A DNA stretch of 64,000 nt from Streptomyces sp. NBC_01198 (lineage in GTDB: Bacteria > Actinomycetota > Actinomycetes > Streptomycetales > Streptomycetaceae): NCBI RefSeq assembly GCF_036010485.1, contig NZ_CP108568.1:5356501-5420500 (forward strand), read 5' to 3'. The notes under the pieces are model-generated. The model worked only from the letters and a program-made list of their open reading frames with translations, was not told the DNA's origin and did no database searches. The translations under genes and the position numbers were made by a program. Of this stretch, positions 36,839 through 45,372 are shown piece by piece (the first letter of the stretch is position 1; every line of letters starts with the position of its first letter).

Positions 36839-39247
36839 ATGGGGCACTGGTCACTGGCCGACACGGTCCGGGTGCACATCTCCGGCACCGGCGGCAGAAC
36901 ACCGCTGTTCCTGCTGCTCGCAGGACTGCTCGGGTCCTTCCTCTTCATCCGCTTCAGCGTCCGGATGATCCGCAGGGGCGTGTCCTGGTGGCCCGGCAAC
37001 GTCCAGCCCGGCGGACTGCACATCCACCACGTCGTCTTCGGCCAGGCGATGATGCTGATCGGCGGCGTCGGCTCCTTCGCCGTCCACGGCGGCCCGCTCG
37101 TGCACAACGTCCTGGCCGTCGTCTTCGGCGCCGGCTGCGGCCTGGTGCTCGACGAGTTCGCCCTCGTCCTGCACCTGGAGGACGTCTACTGGCGCGAGGA
37201 GGGCCGGCAGTCCGTCGACGCGGTGATCCTCGCCGTCTCGGTGATCGGCCTGCTGCTCATCGGCCAGGCCCCGCTCGGCGGCTACGTCGGCGGCACCTCC
37301 TGGACCACCTACGTCGTCGCCGCCGTCCTGCTCGGATTCGTCGTGCTGTGCCTGGTCAAGGGCAAGGTGTGGACCGGGCTCCTCGGGGTGATGCTGCCCT
37401 TCGTCGCCGTCATCGGCGCCCTGCGGCTGGCCCGCCCCGCCAGCCCCTGGGCCCGCTGGCGCTACGGCAGCAGGCCGCGCCGGATGGCCAGGGCCGAACG
37501 CCGCGAGGACCGCATCCACCGGCGGATGGTCCTGGTGAAGACCCGCGCGATGGACGCGGTCGCCGGCGCGCCCAGCCCGGTGTCGCTGACCAAGCACCCC
37601 CCGGCCCGCCCCACCATCGTGGACCTGCCGCCGTCCCGGCTCGAAGTGCTGCTCGACCGGGTGCTGCGCCCGCTGCGCGACCCCGGCGCGGCCGGCGCCG
37701 TCTGGTACCTGCGGCTGGCCACCGCGGTCAACATCGTCACCGGCGTCGTCTCCCCCTTCCGCGACCGGGTGCGGGCCGCCACCAACGGCGAGTACCTCAC
37801 CGCCTTCCTGGTCAGCCCCGGCTTCACCGGCGCCGCCCTCGCCCTGGTGCTGTCGATCAGCCTGCGCCGCCGCAAACGCGCCGCCTGGATCGTCACCACC
37901 GTGCTGACCGTCGGCTACACCCTGGTCCTCGTCATCACCCTCGCCGCGGTCCGCGAATCGCGCGGCCACCCCTTCAACTGGGCCTCGCTCGCCGTCACCC
38001 TGGTCTTCCTCACCGCCCTGCTGGCCTCCCGCCCGCTGTTCAACGTGCGCGGCCAACCAGGCAACGTCGCGCTGGGCCTGATCAGTCTGCTGATCGGCGC
38101 GGTCATCGCCGTCGGCGTCGGCACCCTGCTGGTCCACGCCACCGACCAGGATCCGCCCCGCGAGTGGACCGCGAGCCTGCGCTACGCCGTCATCCGCGTG
38201 CTGACCGTCTCCGGCCTGTTCGACCTGCCCGGCATCACCGTGCCCGGCTGGACCGACCTGGCCATCAACATCCTGAGCGTCGCCCTGATGCTGGTCGTCC
38301 TGCTCGCCTTCTTCCGCGCCCCCCGCAGCCGCGCCCGCCTCCTCCCCGCCGACGAACGCCGGCTGCGCGCCCTGCTGCGCGCGTACGGCCGCCGCGACTC
38401 GCTCGGCTACTTCGCGCTGCGCCGCGACAAGTCCGTCTGCTGGACCCCCTCGCGGGACGCCGCGATCCTCTACCGCGTCGTCAACGGCGTCGCCCTCGCG
38501 ACCGGCGACCCCCTCGGCCCCCGCACCTCCTGGCCCGCCGCCGTCACCGGCTGGCTCACCCACGCCCACCGCCACGCCTGGGTCCCCGCGGTCACCAACG
38601 CCGGGCCCGCCGCCGCGGTGGCCTACGAGGCCGCCGGCTTCCACGGCTTCGCCTCCGGCGAGGAAGCGATGGTCAACGCCGTGCAGTTCGCCGCCTCCGC
38701 GGGCGACACCGGGCTCGTCGCGGCCCACCGCCTGGTCGCCGCGGCCGGCTACACCACCGCCTTCCGGCGCCAGGGCGCCCTGGACGCCGACGACCTGCGC
38801 CGGCTCGGCCAGCTGGCCGACGCATGGCGCCGGCATCCTGCCGAACGCCGAGTCTCCGCCGCGCTCGGGCGGGTCGGCGACCCCGCCGACGGGGAGTGCC
38901 TGCTCGCGGAGTGCCGCGACCCCAACGGGCGCACCTGCGCCATCCTCGGCTTCGTGCCGTGGGGCCCCGACGGGCTCACCCTCGACCTCCTCCGCTACGA
39001 CCGCGACTCCGGCCGCGCCCCCGTCGACCACCTCCTCACCGACCTCCTCCTCACCGCCGCCCGCGGCACCGCCCCCGCGCTGGCGGGCGTGACCCGCCTC
39101 TCCCTCAACATCACCTCCTCCCGCCCCTGGCGCCGCACCCCCGACCGCCCCTACGCGGCATACGCCCCCCGCCACCAGCCCCGCTACCTCCTCTACGAAC
39201 GCCGCCTCGACCTCCCCCGCGTCGCGGCAGTGGCCTTGCGCGGCTGA
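36839..39247 (+). CDS. MprF-like phosphatidylglycerol lysyltransferase fused to HIHH membrane domain
   Basis: The 802-residue membrane protein has an N-terminal module of about five helices with H61-I-H-H64 in GGLHIHHVVFG and LDEFALVLHLEDVYW, then a charged linker (about 210-260). Several more helices (about 285-500) follow, and a DUF2156/GNAT-type catalytic domain occupies about 505-802 (RRDSLGYFALRRDKS, VVNGVALATGDPLG, GFVPWGPDGLTLDLLRYDR). MprF-type enzymes transfer lysine from Lys-tRNA to phosphatidylglycerol, altering surface charge. The HIHH module is not part of classical MprF, and its histidines could bind metal. No clear ribosome binding site precedes the ATG. Confidence 0.85.
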   Translation: MGHWSLADTVRVHISGTGGRTPLFLLLAGLLGSFLFIRFSVRMIRRGVSWWPGNVQPGGLHIHHVVFGQAMMLIGGVGSFAVHGGPLVHNVLAVVFGAGCGLVLDEFALVLHLEDVYWREEGRQSVDAVILAVSVIGLLLIGQAPLGGYVGGTSWTTYVVAAVLLGFVVLCLVKGKVWTGLLGVMLPFVAVIGALRLARPASPWARWRYGSRPRRMARAERREDRIHRRMVLVKTRAMDAVAGAPSPVSLTKHPPARPTIVDLPPSRLEVLLDRVLRPLRDPGAAGAVWYLRLATAVNIVTGVVSPFRDRVRAATNGEYLTAFLVSPGFTGAALALVLSISLRRRKRAAWIVTTVLTVGYTLVLVITLAAVRESRGHPFNWASLAVTLVFLTALLASRPLFNVRGQPGNVALGLISLLIGAVIAVGVGTLLVHATDQDPPREWTASLRYAVIRVLTVSGLFDLPGITVPGWTDLAINILSVALMLVVLLAFFRAPRSRARLLPADERRLRALLRAYGRRDSLGYFALRRDKSVCWTPSRDAAILYRVVNGVALATGDPLGPRTSWPAAVTGWLTHAHRHAWVPAVTNAGPAAAVAYEAAGFHGFASGEEAMVNAVQFAASAGDTGLVAAHRLVAAAGYTTAFRRQGALDADDLRRLGQLADAWRRHPAERRVSAALGRVGDPADGECLLAECRDPNGRTCAILGFVPWGPDGLTLDLLRYDRDSGRAPVDHLLTDLLLTAARGTAPALAGVTRLSLNITSSRPWRRTPDRPYAAYAPRHQPRYLLYERRLDLPRVAAVALRG

Positions 39248-39315
39248 CCCCCTCCGGGGGTTGCGCCTCGCGGCTCCGGTCCCGGTGGGCCTCCACCGCT
39301 GGCGGGTGCACGTCC

Positions 39316-39936
39316 GTGCGGGGTGCCTCGCGGCGGCGGTTCCGACGGGGCCGCCACGTGGGCGGGTGCCCGCGCCTGCGGGGTGCCTCGCGGGTGCGGT
39401 GGGGCGCGCCACCGCTGGCGGGTACACGTCCGTGGGGGGTGCCCGCGCCTGCGCCCGGGCGCGCCACCGTCGGCGGGTGCACGTCCGTGGGGGTTTCCCG
39501 CGCCTGGTGGCGCGGGGGGTTTCCCACCCTCCCCCACGGCTCCGCGTGGGGGTGCCCCCAGACCCGTGCGGTTACGACGTCGTCTGCGGGTCTTCTGGTG
39601 GGGGTGACCCGCCATCGGCGGCTGTTCCGTCCGTGCGTGACGGTGTGCCGTGGGCACAGATGGCGGCCCGGGGAGCCATCCACCGGCCCCGGGGGCGGGT
39701 GCGGGAGGCGGTGCCCTCGTCCGGACCCCCCTCCTCAGCCAGTGTCGGCAGGGAGCCGCCGGCGGCGGGGAGGGGACGGTCCGGGGGTGTCCCCGCAGGC
39801 ATGCGCACAACTCCCGCTGGAACATCCCGTCAGAGCAGAGGTGCGCAGGCCGAGGAGATACCCCCGGGGCGGCACCGACCCACCCACCAGCGGCACCCGC
39901 ACCCGACCAAACACCCGCACGGGTGGGCGGGCGGGC
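39316..39936 (+). repeat. Left arm of long inverted repeat around the S33 peptidase gene
   Basis: The inner part (39584-39936) matches the reverse complement of 41461-41821 almost base for base, with only a handful of differences visible. The outer part (39316-39583) matches 41822-42058 with indels, and is itself built of degenerate units such as GCGGGTGCACGTCCGTG and GGGTGCCCGCGCCTG. No convincing coding frame is present. It fills the 720-bp gap after the lysyltransferase gene. Confidence 0.9.
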
Positions 39937-39967
39937 AAAACCCCCCAAACGCCCATACGTTTACCTC

Positions 39968-41443
39968 ATGGCCCGCATGAGAACCGTCGCCGCCCTCGCC
40001 GCGGCCCTGACGGCGACCGTCCTGGCCGCCCCGCCGCAGGCGGACGGCACCGCCACCCACACCCCGTACCACCAGAAGCTCTCCTGGGCCGCCTGCGCCG
40101 GCCTCCCCGTGCACGGCCCGGCCTCGATGGAGTGCGGCACCCTCACCGTCCCCCGCGACTACGCCCACCCGAAGTCCGGCGAGCTGGACATCGCCGTGAG
40201 CCGCATACCCGCCACGGGCCCAGGCGCACGCCTCGGCTCGCTCGTGGTGAACTTCGGCGGCCCCGGCATACCCGGCATCACCGAACTGGCCGAACGCACC
40301 GCCGCCGGTGAGCTGGCCCGGCTCAACCGCCGCTACGACCTCATCGGCTTCGACCCCCGCGGCACCGGCCGCAGCACCCCGGTGGACTGCGGTGACCTCT
40401 CCGGGGTGACCGCCACCGACCCCGCCGCCCAGGCGCGCCAGGTGGCGCAGGCCTGCCGCAAGCACTCCGGCGCGCTGCTGCGCTGGGTCGGCACCCCGAA
40501 CGCCGCGCACGACCTCGACGTGGTGCGGGCCGCGCTCGGCGACGACCGCCTGACCTACCTCGGCTTCTCCTACGGCGGCCGGCTCGGCTCGGTGTACGCG
40601 CACGAGTTCCCGCACCACACGGGCCGCGTCGTGCTGGACGGGGTGCCGGACCCCACACTGGACGACACGGGTACGGCGCTGGCCCAGGCGGCGGCCTTCC
40701 AGCACGCGCTGGGCGACTTCGCCGCGGACTGCGCGAGCCGTGGCTGCCCGGTGCCGGGCCGGACCCGGGCCGAGGTGGTGAGCGGGATCGCGGCGGCCGC
40801 CCGCAGCCTGGGCGGCAGGGCCCTCCCGACGGTCTCCGGCCGGCTCGACCGGTCGGCCTACCTGCAGGGCGTGCAGAACGCGCTGTACTCCAAGGACGAC
40901 TGGACCTTCCTGCGGGAAGCGCTCGACGCGCTCCGCGAAGGTGACGGCGAGCTGATGATGCAGCTCGCCTACCCCGGCCAGCTGGGTGTGGCGGCACGGC
41001 CTGTGCGGGCCTCGTCCTGGTCGACGCCGGGGAACTACGAGATGGCGAAGCTCGCGATCGACTGCCGGGACACGCCGGAGCGGCACACGCCGGCCGCCGT
41101 CCATGCCCTCGACGGCCGCTTCGCGCGCGCGTCCTCGGTGTTCGGTACGTCGATCGAGGCGACGCTGCTGTCGTGCACGGGCTGGTCCCCCGGCGACCCC
41201 GCGTCCCGCCGGGTGGCGGCTCCCACGGCGCCGCAGGCGCTGCTGGTCAGCACGACGGGGGATCCGGCGACGCCGTACCCCGGGGCGGCCCACATGGCGG
41301 CGGCGCTCGCCAACGGCAGCCGCGTTCTCACGTATCGGGGGGAGGGGCACGGTGCGTATTTCGCACACAGTCCGTGTGTGACGGCGGGGGTTGAGGCGTA
41401 TCTGATCGATGGGGCGATGCCCAAGGTTGGGGCGGTGTGCTGA
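39968..41443 (+). CDS. Secreted S33 alpha/beta hydrolase (tripeptidyl aminopeptidase-like)
   Basis: The 491-residue exported enzyme has a signal peptide (about 1-26), an alpha/beta hydrolase fold with the oxyanion region NFGGPGIPGI and the GFDPRGTGRS strand, nucleophile S201 in YLGFSYGGRLGS, acid D432 in STTGDPATPYPG and base H461 in GEGHGAYF. The C-terminal TAP-like domain and paired cysteines match mycelium-associated tripeptidyl aminopeptidases. It is expected to remove N-terminal tripeptides outside the cell. The ATG at 39968 is used; an alternative lies three codons in. No good ribosome binding site is visible. The gene occupies almost the whole 1.5-kb loop between two long inverted-repeat arms. 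Confidence 0.9.
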   Translation: MARMRTVAALAAALTATVLAAPPQADGTATHTPYHQKLSWAACAGLPVHGPASMECGTLTVPRDYAHPKSGELDIAVSRIPATGPGARLGSLVVNFGGPGIPGITELAERTAAGELARLNRRYDLIGFDPRGTGRSTPVDCGDLSGVTATDPAAQARQVAQACRKHSGALLRWVGTPNAAHDLDVVRAALGDDRLTYLGFSYGGRLGSVYAHEFPHHTGRVVLDGVPDPTLDDTGTALAQAAAFQHALGDFAADCASRGCPVPGRTRAEVVSGIAAAARSLGGRALPTVSGRLDRSAYLQGVQNALYSKDDWTFLREALDALREGDGELMMQLAYPGQLGVAARPVRASSWSTPGNYEMAKLAIDCRDTPERHTPAAVHALDGRFARASSVFGTSIEATLLSCTGWSPGDPASRRVAAPTAPQALLVSTTGDPATPYPGAAHMAAALANGSRVLTYRGEGHGAYFAHSPCVTAGVEAYLIDGAMPKVGAVC

Positions 41444-41460
41444 GGTCTTAGCTCGGGGTG

Positions 41461-42058
41461 TTGCCCGCCCGCCCGCCCGCCCGTGCGGGTGTTTGGTCGG
41501 GTGCGGGTGCCGCTGGTGGGTGGGTCGGTGCCGCCCCGGGGGTATCTCCTCGGCCTGCGCACCTCTGCTCTGACGGGATGTTCCAGCGGGAGTTGTGCGC
41601 ATGCCTGCGGGGACACCCCCGGACCGTCCCCTTCCCGCCGCCGGCGGCTCCCTGCCGACACTGGCTGAGGAGGGGGGTCCGGACGAGGGCACCGCCTCCC
41701 GCACCCGCCCCCGGGGCCGGTGGATGGCTCCCCGGGCCGCCATCTGTGCCCACGGCACACCGTCACGCACGGGCGGAACAGCCGCCGATGGCGGGTCACC
41801 CCCCACGAGAAGACCCGCAGACATCATCAAACCGTCACGGGTGCCGCTGGTGGGAAACCCCCCGCGCCACCAGGCGCGGGCACCCCGCACGGACGTGCAC
41901 CCGCCGACGGTGGCGCGCCCGGGCGCAGGCGCGGGCACCTCCCACGGACGTGTACCCGCCAGCGGTGGCGCGCCCGGGCGCACCCGCGAGGCACCCCGCA
42001 GGTGCGGGCACCCGCCCACGTGGCGGCCCCGTCGGAGCCGCCGCCGCGAGGCACCCCG
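41461..42058 (-). repeat. Right arm of long inverted repeat around the S33 peptidase gene
   Basis: It is the reverse-complement copy of 39316-39936. The inner block (41461-41821) starts 17 bp after the peptidase stop, and the outer block ends 5 bp before the stop of the convergent HTH/TPR gene. Differences from the left arm are concentrated in the outer block (a stretch near 41822-41850 is replaced). It fills the 620-bp gap and shows no gene. Confidence 0.9.
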
Positions 42059-42063
42059 CGGGG

Positions 42064-43284
42064 TCAGAGGCCCGTGAGTATCGTCCGCACGCGGGCGGAC
42101 CGCACGCCCGGGAGGAGACGGCGGGCGGAGCCCGCCACCATGGCGGCCTCGGCCGGGGCACCCGCGTGGTGGAGGTTGAGGGCGAGTTCGGCCTGGTAGA
42201 GGGCCAGGTTGCGGACGAAGTGCGGGTCCTGGAGGCGGACCGCGTGGCGGGCGGCGCGGGCCGCGCGGGCGGGCCGGCCGAGTGCCGCCCAGGCCTGCGC
42301 TTCGAGCCCGGCGAGCTCGGCCTCGCCGAAGAAGCTCATCCAGGCGGGATCGGCGTCGTGCGGCCCGCGGCCGTAGAGGGAGTGGGCCCGGGCGAGCGCC
42401 AGCTCGCAGCGGCGGCGTTCGCCGAGCCCGGCGAGGCCGCCGGCTTCGCGCAGGGCGAGCAGGGAGAGCAGCCGGGGGGAGCCGAGGTCGCGGGCGAGGT
42501 GCTGCGCGGCCTGGGCGGCGCGCACCGCTTCGCGGTGGCGTCCGGCGTCCCGGGCGAGGAAGGAGGTGTTGCAGAAGGCGTGCACTTCGAGCGCGGGGTC
42601 CCCGGCCATCCTGGCGGTGGCGAGCGCTTCGGCGTAGTGGGAGCGGGCTTCGGGCAGCCGCCAGGAGTCGTGGGCGAGCCAGCCGACGGAGATGGCGAGC
42701 TCCCCGGCCCCGGAGGCGAGCCCGCAGGCGGTCGCCGCGGAGTGGGTGGTGTCGTCCAGGAGGCGGTAGGCGCCGCGCAGCGCGCCGGCGGCCTGGGTGT
42801 AGAGCCCGTCGCCGCCGTGGCGGTCGTCGTGCAGCCTGATCTGCCGTACGGCTTCGTGGACGGCGGCCACCTCCGTGGCGCCGGCCCGGGTGGGTGGGGC
42901 GGTGCGGGGCAGCAGGGCGGTGGCGAAGGCGGCCGGGCCGCCGGTCATGAACGCGCGGCGCTGCACGTCGCTCTCCTCGTACGCCGGGTCGGGCGGTGCG
43001 GCGGTGCGGCGGCCGCGGACCGCCTGCCGGGGTGCGAAGCCGAGGTCGGCGGGGGTCAGCCCGGGGAACATGTGGCGGAAGACCCGCTCGTAGGCGTAGT
43101 TGGGGCAGCGGATCTCGCCGGATTCGAGCCGTCCGATGTAGCGGGCGTCGCAGCTGACCTGCTCCCCGATCTCACGGGCGGCCCGCCGTACGGCCGCGGC
43201 GAATTCGGCCGGCGACCGGTCGCCGCGGAGCCGCCGGATCGCGGTGTTGGGAGGTGGCGGTGAGGTGGCAGGGGACGGCGGCAT
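42064..43284 (-). CDS. Helix-turn-helix regulator with TPR-like C-terminal domain
   Basis: The 406-residue cytoplasmic protein has an N-terminal HTH (about 15-75) of the XRE type, in which CDARYIGRLESGEIRCPNYAYERVFRHMF is the helix-turn-helix and linker region. Helical TPR-like repeats (about 150-400, for example RLPEARSHYAEALATARMAG) follow. This layout matches the NsdA-type and related Streptomyces regulators that couple DNA binding to peptide or partner sensing. The ATG at 43282-43284 is favoured over the GTG four codons upstream because GGGAG lies at the right distance. It is divergent from a small hypothetical gene. The stop is 5 bp from the inverted-repeat arm. Confidence 0.82.
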   Translation of the reverse strand: MPPSPATSPPPPNTAIRRLRGDRSPAEFAAAVRRAAREIGEQVSCDARYIGRLESGEIRCPNYAYERVFRHMFPGLTPADLGFAPRQAVRGRRTAAPPDPAYEESDVQRRAFMTGGPAAFATALLPRTAPPTRAGATEVAAVHEAVRQIRLHDDRHGGDGLYTQAAGALRGAYRLLDDTTHSAATACGLASGAGELAISVGWLAHDSWRLPEARSHYAEALATARMAGDPALEVHAFCNTSFLARDAGRHREAVRAAQAAQHLARDLGSPRLLSLLALREAGGLAGLGERRRCELALARAHSLYGRGPHDADPAWMSFFGEAELAGLEAQAWAALGRPARAARAARHAVRLQDPHFVRNLALYQAELALNLHHAGAPAEAAMVAGSARRLLPGVRSARVRTILTGL

Positions 43285-43512
43285 GGCGACTCCCACGACG
43301 TTCGGTGCCGCTCGGCGGCGGGACGAACGTACCGGGCTGCCCGGACCCGCAAATGCCTAATTTCGCTGCAAATAGGATATCTCACGCGCCATCCGCCATG
43401 AAACGCCACCCCTTACGGCATGAAATGCACGTAGCCGTTGACGCCGTGCCGCGTTGTACGGGGTGTGGCACAAGAACAGCGTGCGCCGATCCCCTCGTGA
43501 GGAGCGTTTGCC

Positions 43513-43929
43513 TTGTTGGACACCAGCGGTACGCACAAGTCGGGTCCGAGCACGGAGCGCAGCGAACTGCCGCCGCCCTGCGATCTGGTGACCGTGCCGA
43601 CCCGGCAGGGTCTCGAAGCGGTCGACCTGCTGCGGCTGGGCCGCGTCGTCGTCGGCCCGGTGCTGCACGACAACACCGGTGCCAGCCTCGGTTTCCTGGT
43701 GCCGCCGGGGACCGCGGACTGCTGGGACATGCCCGGCAGCTCGTGTACCCGCACCGACGGCCGCGGCCTGGTGCTGGACGGCGGGCCGCCGGTCGCCGAG
43801 TCCGGGTGGCTGGTGCCGCCGCACACCGACACCGCGGTGACCGACCCTGCGGTGCTGCGGGCCGCGCTCGGCCAGGCCGCCCGCACCATCGAGCTGGTCG
43901 ACGGCTACCAGGGTCTGCGCGCGCTCTAG
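43513..43929 (+). CDS. Conserved-type hypothetical protein, prim-pol-like pattern
   Basis: The 138-residue protein starts at a TTG (43513) with GGAG eight bases upstream. It contains CDLVTVPTRQGLEAVDLL, GASLGFLVPPGTADCWD and GWLVPPHTD. These stretches resemble parts of the degenerate primase/polymerase-like protein at 36000-36602 (FDVVNL, LLLVAPGTA, WVVAPDT), but with no catalytic acids visible. It lies divergent to the HTH/TPR regulator, with a 228-bp shared upstream region. Function unknown; the resemblance is by eye only. Confidence 0.68.
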   Translation: MLDTSGTHKSGPSTERSELPPPCDLVTVPTRQGLEAVDLLRLGRVVVGPVLHDNTGASLGFLVPPGTADCWDMPGSSCTRTDGRGLVLDGGPPVAESGWLVPPHTDTAVTDPAVLRAALGQAARTIELVDGYQGLRAL

Positions 43930-43953
43930 CCGTCCTGCCCCGATAATCGGCGC

Positions 43954-44823
43954 ATGGCAGGCAAGAGACAGCGCGGCGGCAGGACCCGCACCCCCGACGC
44001 GGTCACCGCGCAGGTCGCGGGCGGTGCCGCGGCGCTGGTACCGGACCGGGAACGGGCGCATGCCTGGGCGCTGGTCGTCGAGGGCGCCCCGCAGTCCCAT
44101 GTCGACCTGGCCGCGCCCGACCACCTCGGCTTCTCCTACCAGCGCAGACTCGGCCATGTCATCGACCTGGTCGCGCCGCCCGGGATGCCGCTGCGGGTAC
44201 TCCATCTGGGTGGCGGTGCGCTGACCCTGGCCCGCTACACCGCGTACACCCGGCCGCGCTCCACCCAGCAGGTCATCGAGCTGGACGGGGAGCTGGTGGA
44301 CCTGGTCCGCACGCACCTTCCCTGGGACCGCGGCTGGCGGATCAAGGTACGCGGCGGCGACGCGCGGGCCGGGCTGGCGAAGCTGCCGGACAGCTGGGCG
44401 GACCTGGTGATCGCCGACGTCTTCGGGGGCGCCCGTACGCCCGCGCACCTGACCAGCGCGGAGTTCCTCACCGCGGTGCGGCGGGTGATGCGGCCGGGCG
44501 GCGACTACGCCGCCAACCTCACCGACGGCGGCACGCTGGCCTTCCTGCGCGGCCAGGTCGCGACGGTGCGGGCCGCCTTCACCGAGGTGTGCCTGGCCGC
44601 GGACCCCGCGGTGCTGCGGGGCAGGCGCTTCGGCAACGCCGTGCTGTGGGCCGCTGACCACGACCTGCCGGTGGCCGACCTCACCCGGCGGGTCGCGACC
44701 GATCCGCACCCGGGCCGGGTCGAGCACGGCCAGTCGCTGACCGCCTTCACCGGCGGCGCCCAGGTCGTCACCGACGCGACCGCCACCCCGTCGCCCCCCC
44801 CGCCGCCCGACGCCTTCGGGTAG
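43954..44823 (+). CDS. Spermidine synthase-like protein
   Basis: The 289-residue cytoplasmic protein has a SAM/dcSAM-binding Rossmann fold: VLHLGGGALTLARYTAYTRP (glycine loop), the acidic QQVIELDGELVDLVR, and GWRIKVRGGDARAGLAKLPD followed by DLVIADVFGG. This is the pattern of the spermidine synthase / fused-MFS spermidine synthase-like group. Actinobacterial single-domain members may not make spermidine. It begins 24 bp after the preceding small gene, so the two may be co-transcribed. The C-terminus ends in a Pro run. Confidence 0.84.
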   Translation: MAGKRQRGGRTRTPDAVTAQVAGGAAALVPDRERAHAWALVVEGAPQSHVDLAAPDHLGFSYQRRLGHVIDLVAPPGMPLRVLHLGGGALTLARYTAYTRPRSTQQVIELDGELVDLVRTHLPWDRGWRIKVRGGDARAGLAKLPDSWADLVIADVFGGARTPAHLTSAEFLTAVRRVMRPGGDYAANLTDGGTLAFLRGQVATVRAAFTEVCLAADPAVLRGRRFGNAVLWAADHDLPVADLTRRVATDPHPGRVEHGQSLTAFTGGAQVVTDATATPSPPPPPDAFG

Positions 44824-44828
44824 CGCGG

Positions 44829-45329
44829 CTACTCCTCGTAGGACTCCACCGCGGGCGCGTGCCCGTTCCAGGTGCAGAAGAGCGTCGAGGCCGCGCCTGC
44901 GGAGGTGAAGGTGACCCGCAGCCAGCCGTCCTCCGGCCAGACCTGCATCTGCCAGCCGGGATTCGGCGTGGCCGACACCAGCGTGGCCGCGTCGGCGCCG
45001 AGCGCGAGCACCACCCGGCCGCCCCGCAGGGTGTAGCCGTGCACCGCGCCGCCGCCGGCCGGGGTGCCGGCCGGTGTCGTGGTGGGGTGCGGCCGCTCGG
45101 TCGGCGGCGATGGCGACGGCGGGCGGGTCGTCGTGGGGGGCGGCGCAGGCGGTGAGGGGCGGTGGGTGGAGGAGGCCACCGGGGGAGCGGTGACCGGCAG
45201 GGCGCGGGGCGGGTCGTACGCGGTGTCGCGCAGCACGCTGTGGACGCCGAACCACGACAGCGTCGCCGCCCCGGCGGTGGTCAGCGCCCAGACGCAGGTG
45301 TGGAGCAGCCCTCTGTGCACAACGGCCAT
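44829..45329 (-). CDS. Exported or membrane-tethered hypothetical protein
   Basis: The 166-residue protein has an N-terminal hydrophobic segment (LLHTCVWALTTAGAATLSWF, about 8-27), a Pro/Thr-rich linker (about 48-92), and a C-terminal beta-rich domain with YTLRGGRVVLALGADAATLV and WPEDGWLRVTFTSAG, ending in CTWNGHAP. It is likely anchored in the membrane with the domain outside. It is divergent from a two-component system gene 43 bp away and may be its output or sensor partner; that is a positional inference. The stop nearly meets the spermidine synthase-like stop (5 bp). Confidence 0.75.
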   Translation of the reverse strand: MAVVHRGLLHTCVWALTTAGAATLSWFGVHSVLRDTAYDPPRALPVTAPPVASSTHRPSPPAPPPTTTRPPSPSPPTERPHPTTTPAGTPAGGGAVHGYTLRGGRVVLALGADAATLVSATPNPGWQMQVWPEDGWLRVTFTSAGAASTLFCTWNGHAPAVESYEE

Positions 45330-45372
45330 AGTGCCGCACCACCAGGCCGCGTAACACGCTAGGTTGCCCCGC

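Noticed and set aside
36851..39427. 858-residue minus-strand reading frame opposite the lysyltransferase gene
   Set aside because: Its translation is a low-complexity Gly/Ala/Asp shadow, while the plus strand carries a coherent membrane enzyme.
39261..42019. Reading frames inside the inverted-repeat arms (the same translation on the plus strand at left and the minus strand at right)
   Set aside because: They follow from the repeat itself, have no ribosome binding site or family match, and show poor coding composition.
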